This document shows, in pieces, positions 34,877-45,240 of a stretch of DNA of 64,000 bases. Position numbers and translations under genes: made by a program. Under the pieces are notes generated by a model. It saw only the letters and a program-made list of their open reading frames with translations. It was not told where the DNA came from and searched no databases. Origin of the DNA: an uncultured Lacticaseibacillus sp. (GTDB lineage: Bacteria; Bacillota; Bacilli; Lactobacillales; Lactobacillaceae); the NCBI GenBank assembly GCA_934370925.1, contig CAKRNG010000004.1, positions 1 to 64,000 of the forward strand, in the 5' to 3' direction. The first letter of the stretch is position 1. Each line of letters begins with the position of its first letter.

Positions 34877-34927
34877 GGGTGGCGCCATAAGTCCAAAGCA
34901 CACGAACATTACATCCAGTCGCGCGCC
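34877..34927. repeat. B module, copy B1
   Basis: GGGTGGCGCCATAAGTCCAA continues to CATCCAGTCGCGCGCC; nearly identical to B2 (47623-47672, inverted) and B3 (54108-54157). Elsewhere it abuts an A hairpin; here it abuts a different one: CAGCAC / GTGCTG and GGTCCC / GGGACC (34927-35018). The rest of the 34845-35238 gap has no reading frame that I can support; only the yloU ribosome binding site is clear. Confidence 0.85.
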
Positions 34928-35238
34928 AGCACATGGTCCCTAGTAGACAAAACTTTCCTGTCAAAAATTCGTTGTGCGAAATGGCTTTAATCATTGGGAC
35001 CAAATCATCTTCGTGCTGAGACAACTTTTTCGTTCGTTACAAAATGGTCTAAATGTCACGGAGTCGGAGAGGCGTGTTCCGGTGCGGTTCAACGCGGAAA
35101 TTTAAGCCGATTTCCTTGAATTGACGCGTACTGGCGACGTTGTGACTGGTGACAGTTCGGGAGTTATGCTAAACTCGATGAGATAAGTGTATACACAACG
35201 GTGCGGACGCGTACCGGTGGCATATAAGGAGGGACATC

Positions 35239-35601
35239 ATGGCGGTCAAAATTAAAACCAAGTTTGGAACCATCGATATCGACAATTCTGTGATTGCAAC
35301 AGTTGTTGGTGGTGCCGCAACGGATATTTATGGCATTGTTGGCATGGCCAGCAAGAACCAGATCCGGGACAACATGAATGATATCTTGAACCGTGAGAAC
35401 TACTCACGTGGCGTTGTTGTACGTCAAGAAGAAAATGGGGTTAACATCGAGGTTAACATCATTGTTGGCTACGGTACGAAGATTTCCGAAGTGTGCCGCA
35501 ACGTACAGGCGAAGGTGAAGTATAACCTTGAGACAATGCTTGGACTCACAGCGAACGCTGTTACCGTCATTGTGCAAGGTGTACGGGTCATCGGGGATTA
35601 A
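35239..35601 (+). CDS. yloU: Asp23/Gls24 family protein YloU
   Basis: A 120-residue Asp23 domain protein (IDNSVIATVVGGAATDIYGI, GTKISEVCRNVQAKVKYNLE). In Bacilli it is encoded directly before fakA/yloV, as here. Function unclear; members act at the cell envelope. GGAGG precedes the ATG by 8 bases. Confidence 0.92.
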   Translation: MAVKIKTKFGTIDIDNSVIATVVGGAATDIYGIVGMASKNQIRDNMNDILNRENYSRGVVVRQEENGVNIEVNIIVGYGTKISEVCRNVQAKVKYNLETMLGLTANAVTVIVQGVRVIGD

Positions 35602-35633
35602 TCCCGGCGACTTGGTTTAGGAGGTCAATTTTT

Positions 35634-37301
35634 TTGAAAGTTACGGAAATTACCGCTGCTGAATTCCAGAACATGATCCGGACGGCGGCGCACCGCATTA
35701 GTAAAAACGCTGAGTTCGTGAACTCACTCAATGTTTTCCCAGTTCCAGATGGCGATACAGGGACGAACATGAACCTGACGTTTCAGAGTGGCGCACGTGC
35801 GGTTCTGGAAAGCGACGCGCAACATGTCGGGGAATTAGCTCAGAAGCTCGGTAAAGGGCTGCTGATGGGCGCTCGTGGGAATTCTGGGGTAATTAGCTCC
35901 CAGCTGTTCCGCGGATTCGCGAAGAACGTTGAGAAGAAAGAAATCTTGACGGCGCAGGATTTGGCCGATGCGTTGGTTAGCGGGGTCGAAACGGCTTATA
36001 GCGCCGTGATGAAGCCCGTTGAAGGAACCATTTTGACCGTTGCGCGTGAAGCAGCCAAGGCCGCTAAGAAGCAGGCTGCAAGTAGTGATGACGCCGTTGA
36101 AGTTTTGCGGGTAACCGTGAAGGCAGCGAAGAAGGCACTTGCGAAGACACCGGACCTACTGCCCGTACTGAAGGAAGTCGGCGTGGTCGATTCTGGTGGT
36201 CAAGGGCTCACATTCATTTACGAAGGGTTCTTCGATGGTCTCTCAGGGGAGAACACGGAGGAAACATACGTCCCAAGTGACGGTGAGATGAATGAAATGG
36301 TCAACGCAAACCACCATCAGGGCGCGCAAACGCAACTGAATCCAGACGACATCGTTTACGGCTACTGTACCGAAATGATGGTGGGCCTCGGCAACGGTGA
36401 GAACACCAAGGAATTCGAATACGATGCTTTCCGGAACTACTTGAACCAGTTCGGGGATTCACTGCTTGTCATTTCTGACGAAGAGGTTGTGAAGGTGCAT
36501 GTGCACACGGAACACCCAGGAACGGTTTTCCGCTACGGTCAGCAGTTTGGTAGTTTGGACAAAATCAAAATCGATAACATGCGCCTTCAGCACGAAAGCA
36601 TTATCGAACGTGAGGAAGAATTCCAGGAAGAAGCCAAGCCACTTGAAGAATTCGGTGTTGTGGCGATTGCGAGCGGGGACGGGGTTGCGGATCTGTTCAA
36701 GAGCTTGGGCGTTACCTACGTCCTGAGCGGTGGTCAGACCATGAACCCTAGCACCAACGATATTTTGGATGCCATCACGAAGGCGCACGCGAAGAACGTG
36801 ATTGTGTTGCCTAACAACTCCAACATCTTCATGGCAGCGGACGAAGCTGCCAAGGAAGCACCCGTGAATGTGGCCATCGTGAAGAGCCGGACGGTAAACC
36901 AGGGGATGACGAGCTTGCTCTCGTACAACCCTGATCGGAGTTTGGCGGATAACGCGGCGGACATGACGGCGGCGTTGGCCAACGTGGTTTCTGGACAGGT
37001 CACACAGTCTATCCGGAATAGCACAATTGGCGGACTCGAAATTCATGACGGTGACTGGATTGGCATTATTGATGGTGATATCAAGATTGCCGTTAATGAC
37101 CGGTTTGCGGCCACGACGAAGATGATTGACGCCATGCTGGATGAAGATTCCGAGATTGTGACGTTGATTTACGGAACGGATGGTTCCGAAGAAGAGGCTG
37201 GTGAACTGGCTGAAGCAATTGAAGACGCACACCCAGATGTTGAAGTTGAAATTCATGACGGTGGCCAACCACTCTATCCATACTTGGTCTCCGTCGAGTA
37301 A
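35634..37301 (+). CDS. fakA: Fatty acid kinase catalytic subunit FakA (YloV, DAK2 family)
   Basis: FakA phosphorylates exogenous fatty acids held by FakB, giving acyl phosphates for PlsX/PlsY. 555 residues: DhaL-like ATP-binding domain (about 1-200) with NVFPVPDGDTGTNMNLT (metal-binding Asp residues) and GARGNSGVI, a middle domain, and a C-terminal DegV-like domain. Starts at TTG 35634 with AGGAGG 7-8 bases upstream. FakB genes are not in the window. Its neighbours recG, plsX and acpP fit phospholipid supply. Confidence 0.92.
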   Translation: MKVTEITAAEFQNMIRTAAHRISKNAEFVNSLNVFPVPDGDTGTNMNLTFQSGARAVLESDAQHVGELAQKLGKGLLMGARGNSGVISSQLFRGFAKNVEKKEILTAQDLADALVSGVETAYSAVMKPVEGTILTVAREAAKAAKKQAASSDDAVEVLRVTVKAAKKALAKTPDLLPVLKEVGVVDSGGQGLTFIYEGFFDGLSGENTEETYVPSDGEMNEMVNANHHQGAQTQLNPDDIVYGYCTEMMVGLGNGENTKEFEYDAFRNYLNQFGDSLLVISDEEVVKVHVHTEHPGTVFRYGQQFGSLDKIKIDNMRLQHESIIEREEEFQEEAKPLEEFGVVAIASGDGVADLFKSLGVTYVLSGGQTMNPSTNDILDAITKAHAKNVIVLPNNSNIFMAADEAAKEAPVNVAIVKSRTVNQGMTSLLSYNPDRSLADNAADMTAALANVVSGQVTQSIRNSTIGGLEIHDGDWIGIIDGDIKIAVNDRFAATTKMIDAMLDEDSEIVTLIYGTDGSEEEAGELAEAIEDAHPDVEVEIHDGGQPLYPYLVSVE

Positions 37302-37313
37302 GGGGGAGTTCCC

Positions 37314-39353
37314 ATGCCGCTCACAGACGCAATCACTGCATTGCCGGGTGTTGGCGAAAAGCGCGCGGAAGGGTTAGCGCAGTTGGGCATTACGACCGTA
37401 AAGGATGTTCTGTTCTACTTTCCGTTTCGTTACGACGATTTGAAGGAGCGCGACCTTGAAACGGCCATCGATGGTGAGAAATTAACCATTAAGGGCACCG
37501 TGGTCGCGCCACCGGTTGTCAGTCGTTTCGGTCCCCGAAAAACACGGGTGAACATTCGTGTCCGCGTACAACACGCGATTGTCATGGTGACTTTCTTTAA
37601 CCAGCCGTGGTTAAGGGACAAGTTTCATGAAGACCAGGAAGTGGCGGTTTACGGGAAGTGGGATGCGAGTCGTAGTAGCCTTTCCGGGATGCGGGTACTG
37701 GCAACGCAGGACGCCGATAGTCCGGCGCTTGCAGCAATTTATCCGTTGAATAAAGCGGTACATCAAACGTTCCTCATGGGCCTCATTAAAGAGGCCTTTA
37801 CCCGTTATGCGGATCAAATTCGCGATGTGGTTCCGGATGAGGTGCGGAAGCACTTCAAACTTCTCGATGACCGGACGTTGGTTGAGTGGATGCATTTTCC
37901 CAAAACGGGTGCTGAAGCTGCGGCTGCTAGACGTTCTGCGATTTTCCGCGAGTTCTTCCTGTTCGAATCACGTTTGCAATCACTTAAACACCACGATGCG
38001 AAGCCAACAAATGGGCTTCGTATCGGGTTTGATAATCAACGACTGCGTGACTTTATTGCCACGTTACCCTTTGAACTCACGACGGCCCAGAAACGGGTTG
38101 TCAACGAGATTTGCGCGGATATGCGGCGTGAAACGCACATGAACCGACTGTTGCAGGGGGATGTTGGGAGTGGGAAGACCATCGTTGCGGCAATTTGCAT
38201 GTACGCAGCGGTGACCGCACGCTTCCAGGCCGCCCTGATGGTGCCGACAGAAGTCCTTGCTGAGCAACACTTCGCGAAGTTGACGACCCTGTTCGCTAAC
38301 CTGCCAGTACGGGTGGCGTTACTCACGAGTGCCGCCACCACCGCGGCCAGACGTCAGATACTGGCAGATTTGCGCGGTGGCGACATCGACATTCTCGTTG
38401 GGACCCACGCCTTGATTCAAAAGGACGTCGATTTTTCCGCGTTGGGTCTGGCCATCATTGACGAACAGCACCGTTTCGGTGTGGGACAGCGTGATTTGCT
38501 CCGAGATAAGGGGTTAAAACCGGACGTACTCGCGATGACGGCCACCCCGATTCCGCGAACCTTGGCGATTACGGCGTACGGGGAAATGGACGTATCGACC
38601 ATTGATGAATTGCCAGCAGGACGCCATGAAGTACGTACAGAATGGCTGCGTAAGAACCAGATGGGCCGCGCGGTGGATGCCATTCGCGAAGCTGTTGCGG
38701 CTGGTGGCCAGTGCTTCGTCATTACCCCGCTGATTGCTGAATCTGAGAAGATGGATTTGCAGAATGCCGAAGCGGTGTTTGCAGACCTGCAGAATCAGTT
38801 GGGTGCGACCACCCCAGTTGCTTTGTTACACGGACAGATGAAGCAGGAGGAAAAGGCCGACATTATGCGGGCGTTTGCCGCAGATGAGACCAAAGTACTT
38901 GTCTCGACAACGGTCGTCGAAGTCGGTGTGGACGTTCCGAATGCTACCTTAATGCTCATCCTGGATGCCGATCGTTTTGGCTTGGCACAACTCCATCAGC
39001 TTCGGGGACGTGTCGGGCGGGGCAAGAAGGCGGCACGGTGCTTGCTCGTTGCCGACCCGAAGACAGAGCAAGGCATTAGCCGGATGGAAGTCATGACGGA
39101 AACAACGGATGGTTTCGTGGTTGCACAAAAGGATTTGGAATTACGTGGCCAAGGTGACATTTTCGGCAATAAGCAGTCGGGGATGCCTGATTTCCGTTTG
39201 GGTGATCCCGTCACGGACTTCAATGTTCTTGAAGCAGCGCAACAAACGGCGACCCACTTGTTTACGGTTGATCCGGAACTTGCGGCACCACAAAACCAAC
39301 CACTACGAACAGAATTAGCCCATCTCGTTGCGACAAATGGCACGTTGAATTAA
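37314..39353 (+). CDS. recG: ATP-dependent DNA helicase RecG
   Basis: Remodels stalled forks and Holliday junctions. 679 residues: wedge OB domain (about 60-150), helicase motifs QGDVGSGKTIVA (I), DEQHRFGVGQR (II, DEQH), MTATPIPRTLA (III), VVEVGVDVPNA and QLRGRVGRG (V, VI), and the C-terminal FGNKQSGMPDFR. AAGGGGGAG lies 6 bases before the ATG. Confidence 0.97.
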   Translation: MPLTDAITALPGVGEKRAEGLAQLGITTVKDVLFYFPFRYDDLKERDLETAIDGEKLTIKGTVVAPPVVSRFGPRKTRVNIRVRVQHAIVMVTFFNQPWLRDKFHEDQEVAVYGKWDASRSSLSGMRVLATQDADSPALAAIYPLNKAVHQTFLMGLIKEAFTRYADQIRDVVPDEVRKHFKLLDDRTLVEWMHFPKTGAEAAAARRSAIFREFFLFESRLQSLKHHDAKPTNGLRIGFDNQRLRDFIATLPFELTTAQKRVVNEICADMRRETHMNRLLQGDVGSGKTIVAAICMYAAVTARFQAALMVPTEVLAEQHFAKLTTLFANLPVRVALLTSAATTAARRQILADLRGGDIDILVGTHALIQKDVDFSALGLAIIDEQHRFGVGQRDLLRDKGLKPDVLAMTATPIPRTLAITAYGEMDVSTIDELPAGRHEVRTEWLRKNQMGRAVDAIREAVAAGGQCFVITPLIAESEKMDLQNAEAVFADLQNQLGATTPVALLHGQMKQEEKADIMRAFAADETKVLVSTTVVEVGVDVPNATLMLILDADRFGLAQLHQLRGRVGRGKKAARCLLVADPKTEQGISRMEVMTETTDGFVVAQKDLELRGQGDIFGNKQSGMPDFRLGDPVTDFNVLEAAQQTATHLFTVDPELAAPQNQPLRTELAHLVATNGTLN

Positions 39354-39429
39354 TGGGTCGCAACCTGAAAAATGAACAATAATGCGTGATGAGCCAAGGT
39401 GCTCGTCACAACTGGGAGGATACCTGATA

Positions 39430-40449
39430 ATGAAAATTGCAGTGGATGCAATGGGTGGCGATTACGCACCTGACGTTGTGATTGCGGGTGTTGAACGCGC
39501 ACGTGATGAACAGCCCTCACTTGAATTTATTCTATTTGGGGATGAGGCGCAGATTCGCCCACTTCTGAAACGCGACGAACGCATTCAGATTGTGCATACA
39601 ACCGAGAAGATTGAGGGGGATGAACACCCCGTCAAGGCTGTTCGGCGTAAGAAGCAAGCGTCCATGGTGCTTGCGGCGCATGCGGTGAAAGACGGTGAGG
39701 CGGATGCATTGTTGTCGCTCGGAAGTACAGGTGCACTGCTTGCGGCTGGGTTGTTCATTGTGGGGCGGATTCGGGGCGTGGATCGGCCAGGACTAATGCC
39801 AACAATGCCGTCTGTTGCTTCTGACAAAGGCTTCGTGATGCTTGACGTTGGTGCAAACGCCGATAACCGTCCCAACCAGCTTTATCAGTACGCGGTCATG
39901 GGGAACTTCTATGCACGCGATGTGCGTGGCATCGAGAATCCACGGGTGGCGTTGCTCAACAACGGGACCGAAGAGACGAAGGGTGATGACTTGCATCAGC
40001 AAACACACCAGTTGTTGAAGCAGGCTGAGGGATTGAACTTCATTGGTAATGTTGAATCCTCTAGCTTGCTGGATGGTGCTGCGGACGTTGTGGTCACGGA
40101 TGGCTTCACCGGGAACGCTGCACTGAAGGCGATTGAAGGGACTGCGCACACGTTGCTCCACGAGATTAAGGCGGCAATCCTAAATGGTGGCTTAACGGGC
40201 AAACTTGGTGGCTTGCTGCTGAAGTCGAATATTAAGGACATCGTCAACAAGTTTGATGCCTCCCGTTACGGCGGGGCCGTTTTACTCGGATTGCAGGCGC
40301 CCGTTGTGAAAGCCCATGGTTCTGCAGACGCAACGACCGTTTATTACACGGTTCTGCAAATTCAGGCAATGGTGGAAAACGACACGATTGCAAAGGTGAT
40401 TTCTTACTTTGCGGCACATGGCGTTGATAGCCCGAGCGTCGCAGAATAG
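39430..40449 (+). CDS. plsX: Phosphate acyltransferase PlsX
   Basis: Converts acyl-ACP to acyl phosphate for PlsY, a first step of phosphatidic acid synthesis. 339 residues: [56 protein letters not shown]. The open frame reaches back to 39382, but GGGAGGA (39414-39420) fixes ATG 39430. Confidence 0.97.
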   Translation: MKIAVDAMGGDYAPDVVIAGVERARDEQPSLEFILFGDEAQIRPLLKRDERIQIVHTTEKIEGDEHPVKAVRRKKQASMVLAAHAVKDGEADALLSLGSTGALLAAGLFIVGRIRGVDRPGLMPTMPSVASDKGFVMLDVGANADNRPNQLYQYAVMGNFYARDVRGIENPRVALLNNGTEETKGDDLHQQTHQLLKQAEGLNFIGNVESSSLLDGAADVVVTDGFTGNAALKAIEGTAHTLLHEIKAAILNGGLTGKLGGLLLKSNIKDIVNKFDASRYGGAVLLGLQAPVVKAHGSADATTVYYTVLQIQAMVENDTIAKVISYFAAHGVDSPSVAE

Positions 40450-40546
40450 AACCACACAGGTGACACTCACCATATTTTTCTTTTGTTACGGCTTGAATTA
40501 TGGTAAAACAGATACATCAGTTCGGAAATGTATGAGGAGGATAATC

Positions 40547-40789
40547 GTGAACGAACAAGAAATTTTCGATAAGATTGCTGCGATTCTGCAGGATCACTTT
40601 CAATTGGCAGAGGGACAGGTTACGCGGGAGCTAAACTTCAAGAAGGACCTGGACGCAGACTCGATCGACATCGTGGAATTTGTCCTTGAACTCGAGGACA
40701 CGTTTAACGCCGAAATTCCGGACGAAGACGCCGAGAATATTCAAACTGTTGGCGACGCCGTTTCATATATCATGGCGCACCAAGGTTAA
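40547..40789 (+). CDS. acpP: Acyl carrier protein
   Basis: 80-residue ACP with the phosphopantetheine Ser39 in DLDADSIDIVEFVLELED. Acidic four-helix protein. Starts at GTG 40547 with GAGGAGG 7 bases upstream. As it stands after plsX rather than within the fab cluster, it may serve phospholipid synthesis or be a second ACP. Confidence 0.94.
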   Translation: MNEQEIFDKIAAILQDHFQLAEGQVTRELNFKKDLDADSIDIVEFVLELEDTFNAEIPDEDAENIQTVGDAVSYIMAHQG

Positions 40790-40791
40790 TG

Positions 40792-40820
40792 AAAGGTGGG
40801 GAAATTTTCCCCACCTTTTT
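40792..40820 (+). terminator. acpP terminator
   Basis: Perfect palindrome AAAGGTGGGGAAA / TTTCCCCACCTTT followed by T, directly at the acpP stop. Confidence 0.9.
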
Positions 40821-40906
40821 AAATGCCTTCGTTATCTAGCCACGAATACGGTATAATAGTATTTTGCAAGTGTATGGTCAAAACAGACACAGAAAGAGGA
40901 GATATC

Positions 40907-41608
40907 ATGGTTGTATCAGAATTCGTTACTGAGCTTCGCAACCGGTACGGCATTGAGTTTAAGAATTTAAGCATTCTGGATGAGGCGTTTACGCATTCCA
41001 GTTATGCGAACGAACACCGCGAGCTCGGGATCAGCGACAATGAACGCCTGGAATTTTTAGGCGACGCTGTGCTCGAGCTGACGGTGTCCGATTATTTGTA
41101 CCGGAAATTTCCAAATCGGCCTGAAGGGGAATTGACCCGGATGCGGGCGGCAATTGTGCAGACGCGGAGTTTTTCGACGTTCGCGCGGGAAGCACACTTC
41201 GACAAGTACATTAAGTTGGGGAATGGGGAAGAAGCTGCCGGTGCACGTCAGCGGAACACGTTACTCGAAGATTTGTTTGAAGCCTTCTGTGGTGCGTTGT
41301 ACTTGGATCAAGGACGGGCAACGGTGATTCGCTTCTGTAAGCAGGTTATCTTCCCCCGGATTGATGCGGGGGAGTTCTCGGGCATTAGTGACTTCAAGAC
41401 CGCCCTGCAGGAAGAGCTGCAACAGAATGGTGATGCCCAAATTCACTACGAGCAGGTCGGTATGACGGGTCCTGCAAATGCGCGCCTCTTTAACGTGGAG
41501 GTTTGGGAGTCCGACCACATGTTGGGATCGGGTAATGGCAAGAGTAAGAAGCGGGCTGAACAAGCGGCTGCGAAGGCGGCACTTGTTGGGCTAGGTGTGA
41601 TTAGCTAG
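40907..41608 (+). CDS. rnc: Ribonuclease III
   Basis: Cuts double-stranded RNA in rRNA processing and mRNA decay. 233 residues: nuclease domain with NERLEFLGDAVLELTVSDYL (catalytic Glu, Asp) and NTLLEDLFEAFCGALYLDQG, then a dsRNA-binding domain (FKTALQEELQQNGDAQIHYE, GNGKSKKRAEQAAAKAAL). The frame extends upstream to 40823, but GAGGAG serves ATG 40907. TATAAT at 40852-40857 is a likely -10 box. Given the many intergenic hairpins here, it is a natural enzyme to act on them. Confidence 0.96.
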   Translation: MVVSEFVTELRNRYGIEFKNLSILDEAFTHSSYANEHRELGISDNERLEFLGDAVLELTVSDYLYRKFPNRPEGELTRMRAAIVQTRSFSTFAREAHFDKYIKLGNGEEAAGARQRNTLLEDLFEAFCGALYLDQGRATVIRFCKQVIFPRIDAGEFSGISDFKTALQEELQQNGDAQIHYEQVGMTGPANARLFNVEVWESDHMLGSGNGKSKKRAEQAAAKAALVGLGVIS

Positions 41609-41620
41609 GTAGGTTAACGA

Positions 41621-44600
41621 ATGCAACTGAAAGCATTGACGCTGAATGGCTTTAAGTCGTTCGCAGATAAAACCACAATTGAATTTGACCATGGCCTGAC
41701 CGGGATTGTTGGCCCGAACGGGAGTGGGAAGAGTAACATTACGGAAGCCATTCGCTGGGCGCTTGGTGAACAGAGTGCTAAGAGCTTGCGTGGTGAACGG
41801 ATGGGCGACATCATCTTTGCGGGAACGGCACAGCGACCAGCGTTGAACCGTGCAGAGGTAACGCTGACGTTCAATAACGCGGATGGTTACTTAAAGGACC
41901 AGCCAGAAGAGGTGACCGTGACGCGGCGCCTTTTTCGGAATGGGGAAAGTGATTTCCTCATCAACAATCATCAGGTACGTCTGCGTGATGTGATTGAGAT
42001 GTTTATGGACAGTGGCCTTGGCCGCGAATCCTTTGCGTTTATCTCACAAGGGCGTGTGGAATCAATCTTTAACAGTAAGCCTGAAGATCGACGCGGTATT
42101 TTTGAAGAAGCAGCTGGGGTGCTGAAGTATAAGCAGCAGAAGCAGCGGGCACAAACACAACTGCAAGAGACGAGTGATAATCTTGCCCGTGTCTTTGATA
42201 TCGTGCACGAGCTTTCTGGACGCATGGACCCCTTAGCTGAACAAGCCTCCATTGCGCAGGATTATGAACGCCAGACGACAGAGTACGCGGGCCTGCATCA
42301 GCAGTTACTCGCGCTTGAAATCCGGGATATGTCTTCTGAACAGGAAGCAACGAAGGAACAGGCAGCCGTCACGAAGCAACAGATTGCACAACTGAATCAG
42401 TTAATCGCAAAACTTGAAGCAGATTCTGACCAGTTAACGGTGAGTGAAGCGGAGACAGAAGAGCGGCTGAATCAGGTTAACGATGCATTGCTGGCGAAAT
42501 CGACGCAGCAAGAAGCGCTGACTGGGGAAGAAAACGTCTCAACGGAACGGACACAAAACGCGAATACAACCGTTGCTGACCTGAAGGAGCAACTCGAACA
42601 GGCGCACTTGGATGCCGAAATGGCGACAACGCGGTTGATAGAATTGACGCAAAAGTTGACCGAACTTGACGCCACCATTCAAACCTTAAAAAAGCAACTG
42701 AAGGCATTAGGTGAGTTATCACAAACGCCGGAAGCGATTAACGCCGAGTTGGACCGATTGCAGTCAACATACATTGAAACATTGCAGCAACAGGCAGACA
42801 ATCGCAACGAGTTGGCCGCTTTGGAGAAGGAACAACAACTTTCAGCGACGCAACTTTCAGCCACACAGGCGCGGTTGTCTGAACTTGATGCACAAAAGAC
42901 GCAACTGGACACGAAGCAGACGGCGCTGACGGTTCGACTCACGGACATGCAGGCCACGGCGGATGCCGCAACGGAAACCTACGAAACGGCCCGGCAAACT
43001 GTCACCACGGCGGTTCAGTCTGTTCAGGAGGCGACCGCCACTTATAATGCACACCGAAGCCAATATGCGCGCACCGAAGAACGACACAAGGCCTTAGCGG
43101 AACTTGCAACGGATTATGCGGGCTTCTACGGCGGGGTACGCACGGTTTTGAAGGCCAAAGACCAGCTTCAAGGGGTCATTGGGGCGGTTGCCGAATTGAT
43201 GGTCGTTCCTACTGCGTACCAAGAGGCGTTGGATCAGGCGCTTGGTGGAAGTTTGCAGTCGATTGTGACGCAAGATGAACCCGCAGCCAAGGCAGCCATT
43301 AGCTATTTGAAGCAACGTCGCGCCGGTCGGGCGAACTTCCTGCCGTTGTCGGTTATCCGGCCACGGACGTTACCTGGCAGCGTTGCGCAGTCCTTGCAGC
43401 AACAAACTGGTTTCATTGGCATCGGGGTCGATCTGGTTTCCTTTAAGCCAGAACTGGCAAACGTGATGGGTAACCTCTTGGGCAGTCTCATCGTGATGGA
43501 CAATCTGGACAATGCGATTCAGGCAGCACGGGTCACGGGACACCGCTACCGGATTGTAACGCTGGATGGGGATATTCTGAATGCTGGGGGGTCCATGTCA
43601 GGGGGCTCCAAGCAGCAGGGTAAGACCAGTCCCCTCGCGCGCGCGCAGGAAGTTCAACAGCTGGCAGCAACGCTCACCAAGATGCGGGAACAGTTGACGG
43701 TTGAAGAACAACAACTTGATAATCTGAATACGGTTTTGGCTGACGCGCAAGCACAAGCCAAAACGGCAGAATCAGCATTCAACCTCGCAAAGACGGAATT
43801 GCAAGCGTGTCAGGGGGATGAACGTGTTCTGACGGATCAACTGCAGCAGTTGGCACGTCAACGCGCTAACCTTGAACTGAGTATGCCGGCAGGAACAGTT
43901 GATTTGGCGGACAAACAAACGCACCTGAAAGAAGCAGGTGAAGCAATTGCTGCCCGCCTCGTTTCAACGCAGAAGCAAATTGATGCGTTCAAGGCGCAAC
44001 TCGCGGATGTTAGCAGCGCTGCCGATATGCGCCAGGAGGAGAAGGCTAAATTGCAGGCTGCGTTGGCAGTTGCGAAGAACGACCGGACTTCAGCGCTTAA
44101 CCAGCAACAGCAATGGCAGGAATCTGGGCAGACCGCGACGGCGCGCATCGATAAACTCAACGCGCGCATTCAGACCATCAACCAAACGGCGCAATTGACG
44201 CAACAGGATCGTGAACAACGTAAAGAAACGTTGGCGCGCCTGAAGAAAGAGATTGCAAAGTTAAAGAAGAACCAGACGGGGTTGACGGAAGAGAAGGCGA
44301 CATTGCGGACGCAGATGAGTCGTGTTTCTGCACAAATCACAACGGCATATAGCGAACGCCAGACAGCCATGACGGCCGCTGAAGGGCAGGCCGTCACGCT
44401 GAGCCGTCTGAAGCAGAACCTGAATGCACGTTTGGACCAACTGCGCGATGACTATGAACTCACGTATGAGGCCGCTATTGCCCAAGTTAGCGTGCCAGAA
44501 CCAGATCAGCCACAGTTGCGCAGTCGCATTAAGCTGCTCAAACGTGGGATTGATGAGCTAGGGCCGGTTAACCCGCATGCAGTCGCGGAGTATGCAGAGG

Positions 44601-45181
44601 TGAAGGAACGTTACGACTTCCTCACGAAACAGCAGGATGATCTGAATTCCGCGAAGGACCAGCTTTTAGGGACCATGTCGGAGCTGGATGATGAAGTGCG
44701 TGCGCGTTTCCAAGAGGTTTTCGAAGCCACATCAGCGGCGTTCACGGAAATCTTCCCCCAGATGTTTGGGGGCGGTCACGCTGAGCTGCGACTGACAAAT
44801 CCAGATGACATGTTAACGACGGGGATTGAGATTATTGCGTCGCCACCTGGTAAGAAACTGGTACGCTTGTCACTGCTTTCGGGTGGGGAACGTGCACTGA
44901 CAGCCATCACGCTGCTCTTTGCAATTTTGCGCGTCCGCCCAGTACCATTCTCCATCCTGGATGAAGTTGAAGCCAGTTTGGATGAAGCCAACGTGGACCG
45001 ATTTGGGGCATTTTTGCAGCATTATTCAAGTTCGACGCAGTTCATTGTCATCACGCACCGACGCGGGACGATGGTCGCAGCGGATGTTCTGTACGGGGTA
45101 ACCATGCAGGAATCCGGTGTGTCACGGATGGTTGCGGTGTCGCTGGATGAGGCAGTCCAAAAGAAGGCGGCCACATCCTGA
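41621..45181 (+). CDS. smc: Chromosome condensation protein SMC
   Basis: The 1186-residue SMC ATPase that with ScpAB loads at ParB sites and sorts sister chromosomes. Walker A IVGPNGSGKSNITEAIRWAL near 30; first coiled coil about 170-500; hinge about 510-650 (GFYGGVRTVLKAKDQLQGVI, ending GGSMSGGSKQ); second coiled coil to 1010; signature LSLLSGGERALTAI near 1085 and Walker B ILDEVEASLDEANV. Lies between rnc and ftsY as in Bacillus. Confidence 0.97.
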   Translation: MQLKALTLNGFKSFADKTTIEFDHGLTGIVGPNGSGKSNITEAIRWALGEQSAKSLRGERMGDIIFAGTAQRPALNRAEVTLTFNNADGYLKDQPEEVTVTRRLFRNGESDFLINNHQVRLRDVIEMFMDSGLGRESFAFISQGRVESIFNSKPEDRRGIFEEAAGVLKYKQQKQRAQTQLQETSDNLARVFDIVHELSGRMDPLAEQASIAQDYERQTTEYAGLHQQLLALEIRDMSSEQEATKEQAAVTKQQIAQLNQLIAKLEADSDQLTVSEAETEERLNQVNDALLAKSTQQEALTGEENVSTERTQNANTTVADLKEQLEQAHLDAEMATTRLIELTQKLTELDATIQTLKKQLKALGELSQTPEAINAELDRLQSTYIETLQQQADNRNELAALEKEQQLSATQLSATQARLSELDAQKTQLDTKQTALTVRLTDMQATADAATETYETARQTVTTAVQSVQEATATYNAHRSQYARTEERHKALAELATDYAGFYGGVRTVLKAKDQLQGVIGAVAELMVVPTAYQEALDQALGGSLQSIVTQDEPAAKAAISYLKQRRAGRANFLPLSVIRPRTLPGSVAQSLQQQTGFIGIGVDLVSFKPELANVMGNLLGSLIVMDNLDNAIQAARVTGHRYRIVTLDGDILNAGGSMSGGSKQQGKTSPLARAQEVQQLAATLTKMREQLTVEEQQLDNLNTVLADAQAQAKTAESAFNLAKTELQACQGDERVLTDQLQQLARQRANLELSMPAGTVDLADKQTHLKEAGEAIAARLVSTQKQIDAFKAQLADVSSAADMRQEEKAKLQAALAVAKNDRTSALNQQQQWQESGQTATARIDKLNARIQTINQTAQLTQQDREQRKETLARLKKEIAKLKKNQTGLTEEKATLRTQMSRVSAQITTAYSERQTAMTAAEGQAVTLSRLKQNLNARLDQLRDDYELTYEAAIAQVSVPEPDQPQLRSRIKLLKRGIDELGPVNPHAVAEYAEVKERYDFLTKQQDDLNSAKDQLLGTMSELDDEVRARFQEVFEATSAAFTEIFPQMFGGGHAELRLTNPDDMLTTGIEIIASPPGKKLVRLSLLSGGERALTAITLLFAILRVRPVPFSILDEVEASLDEANVDRFGAFLQHYSSSTQFIVITHRRGTMVAADVLYGVTMQESGVSRMVAVSLDEAVQKKAATS

Positions 45182-45240
45182 TGGTGGCTGATTAAGGCGC
45201 AGGTTGGGCGTGAATAGACGTTGAGATTAGGAGGAAACAC

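Noticed and set aside
36459..37268. A 269-codon minus-strand frame opposite fakA
   Set aside because: Antisense shadow of fakA; composition (Arg, His, Asn) is that of a complementary frame, and no ribosome binding site is present.
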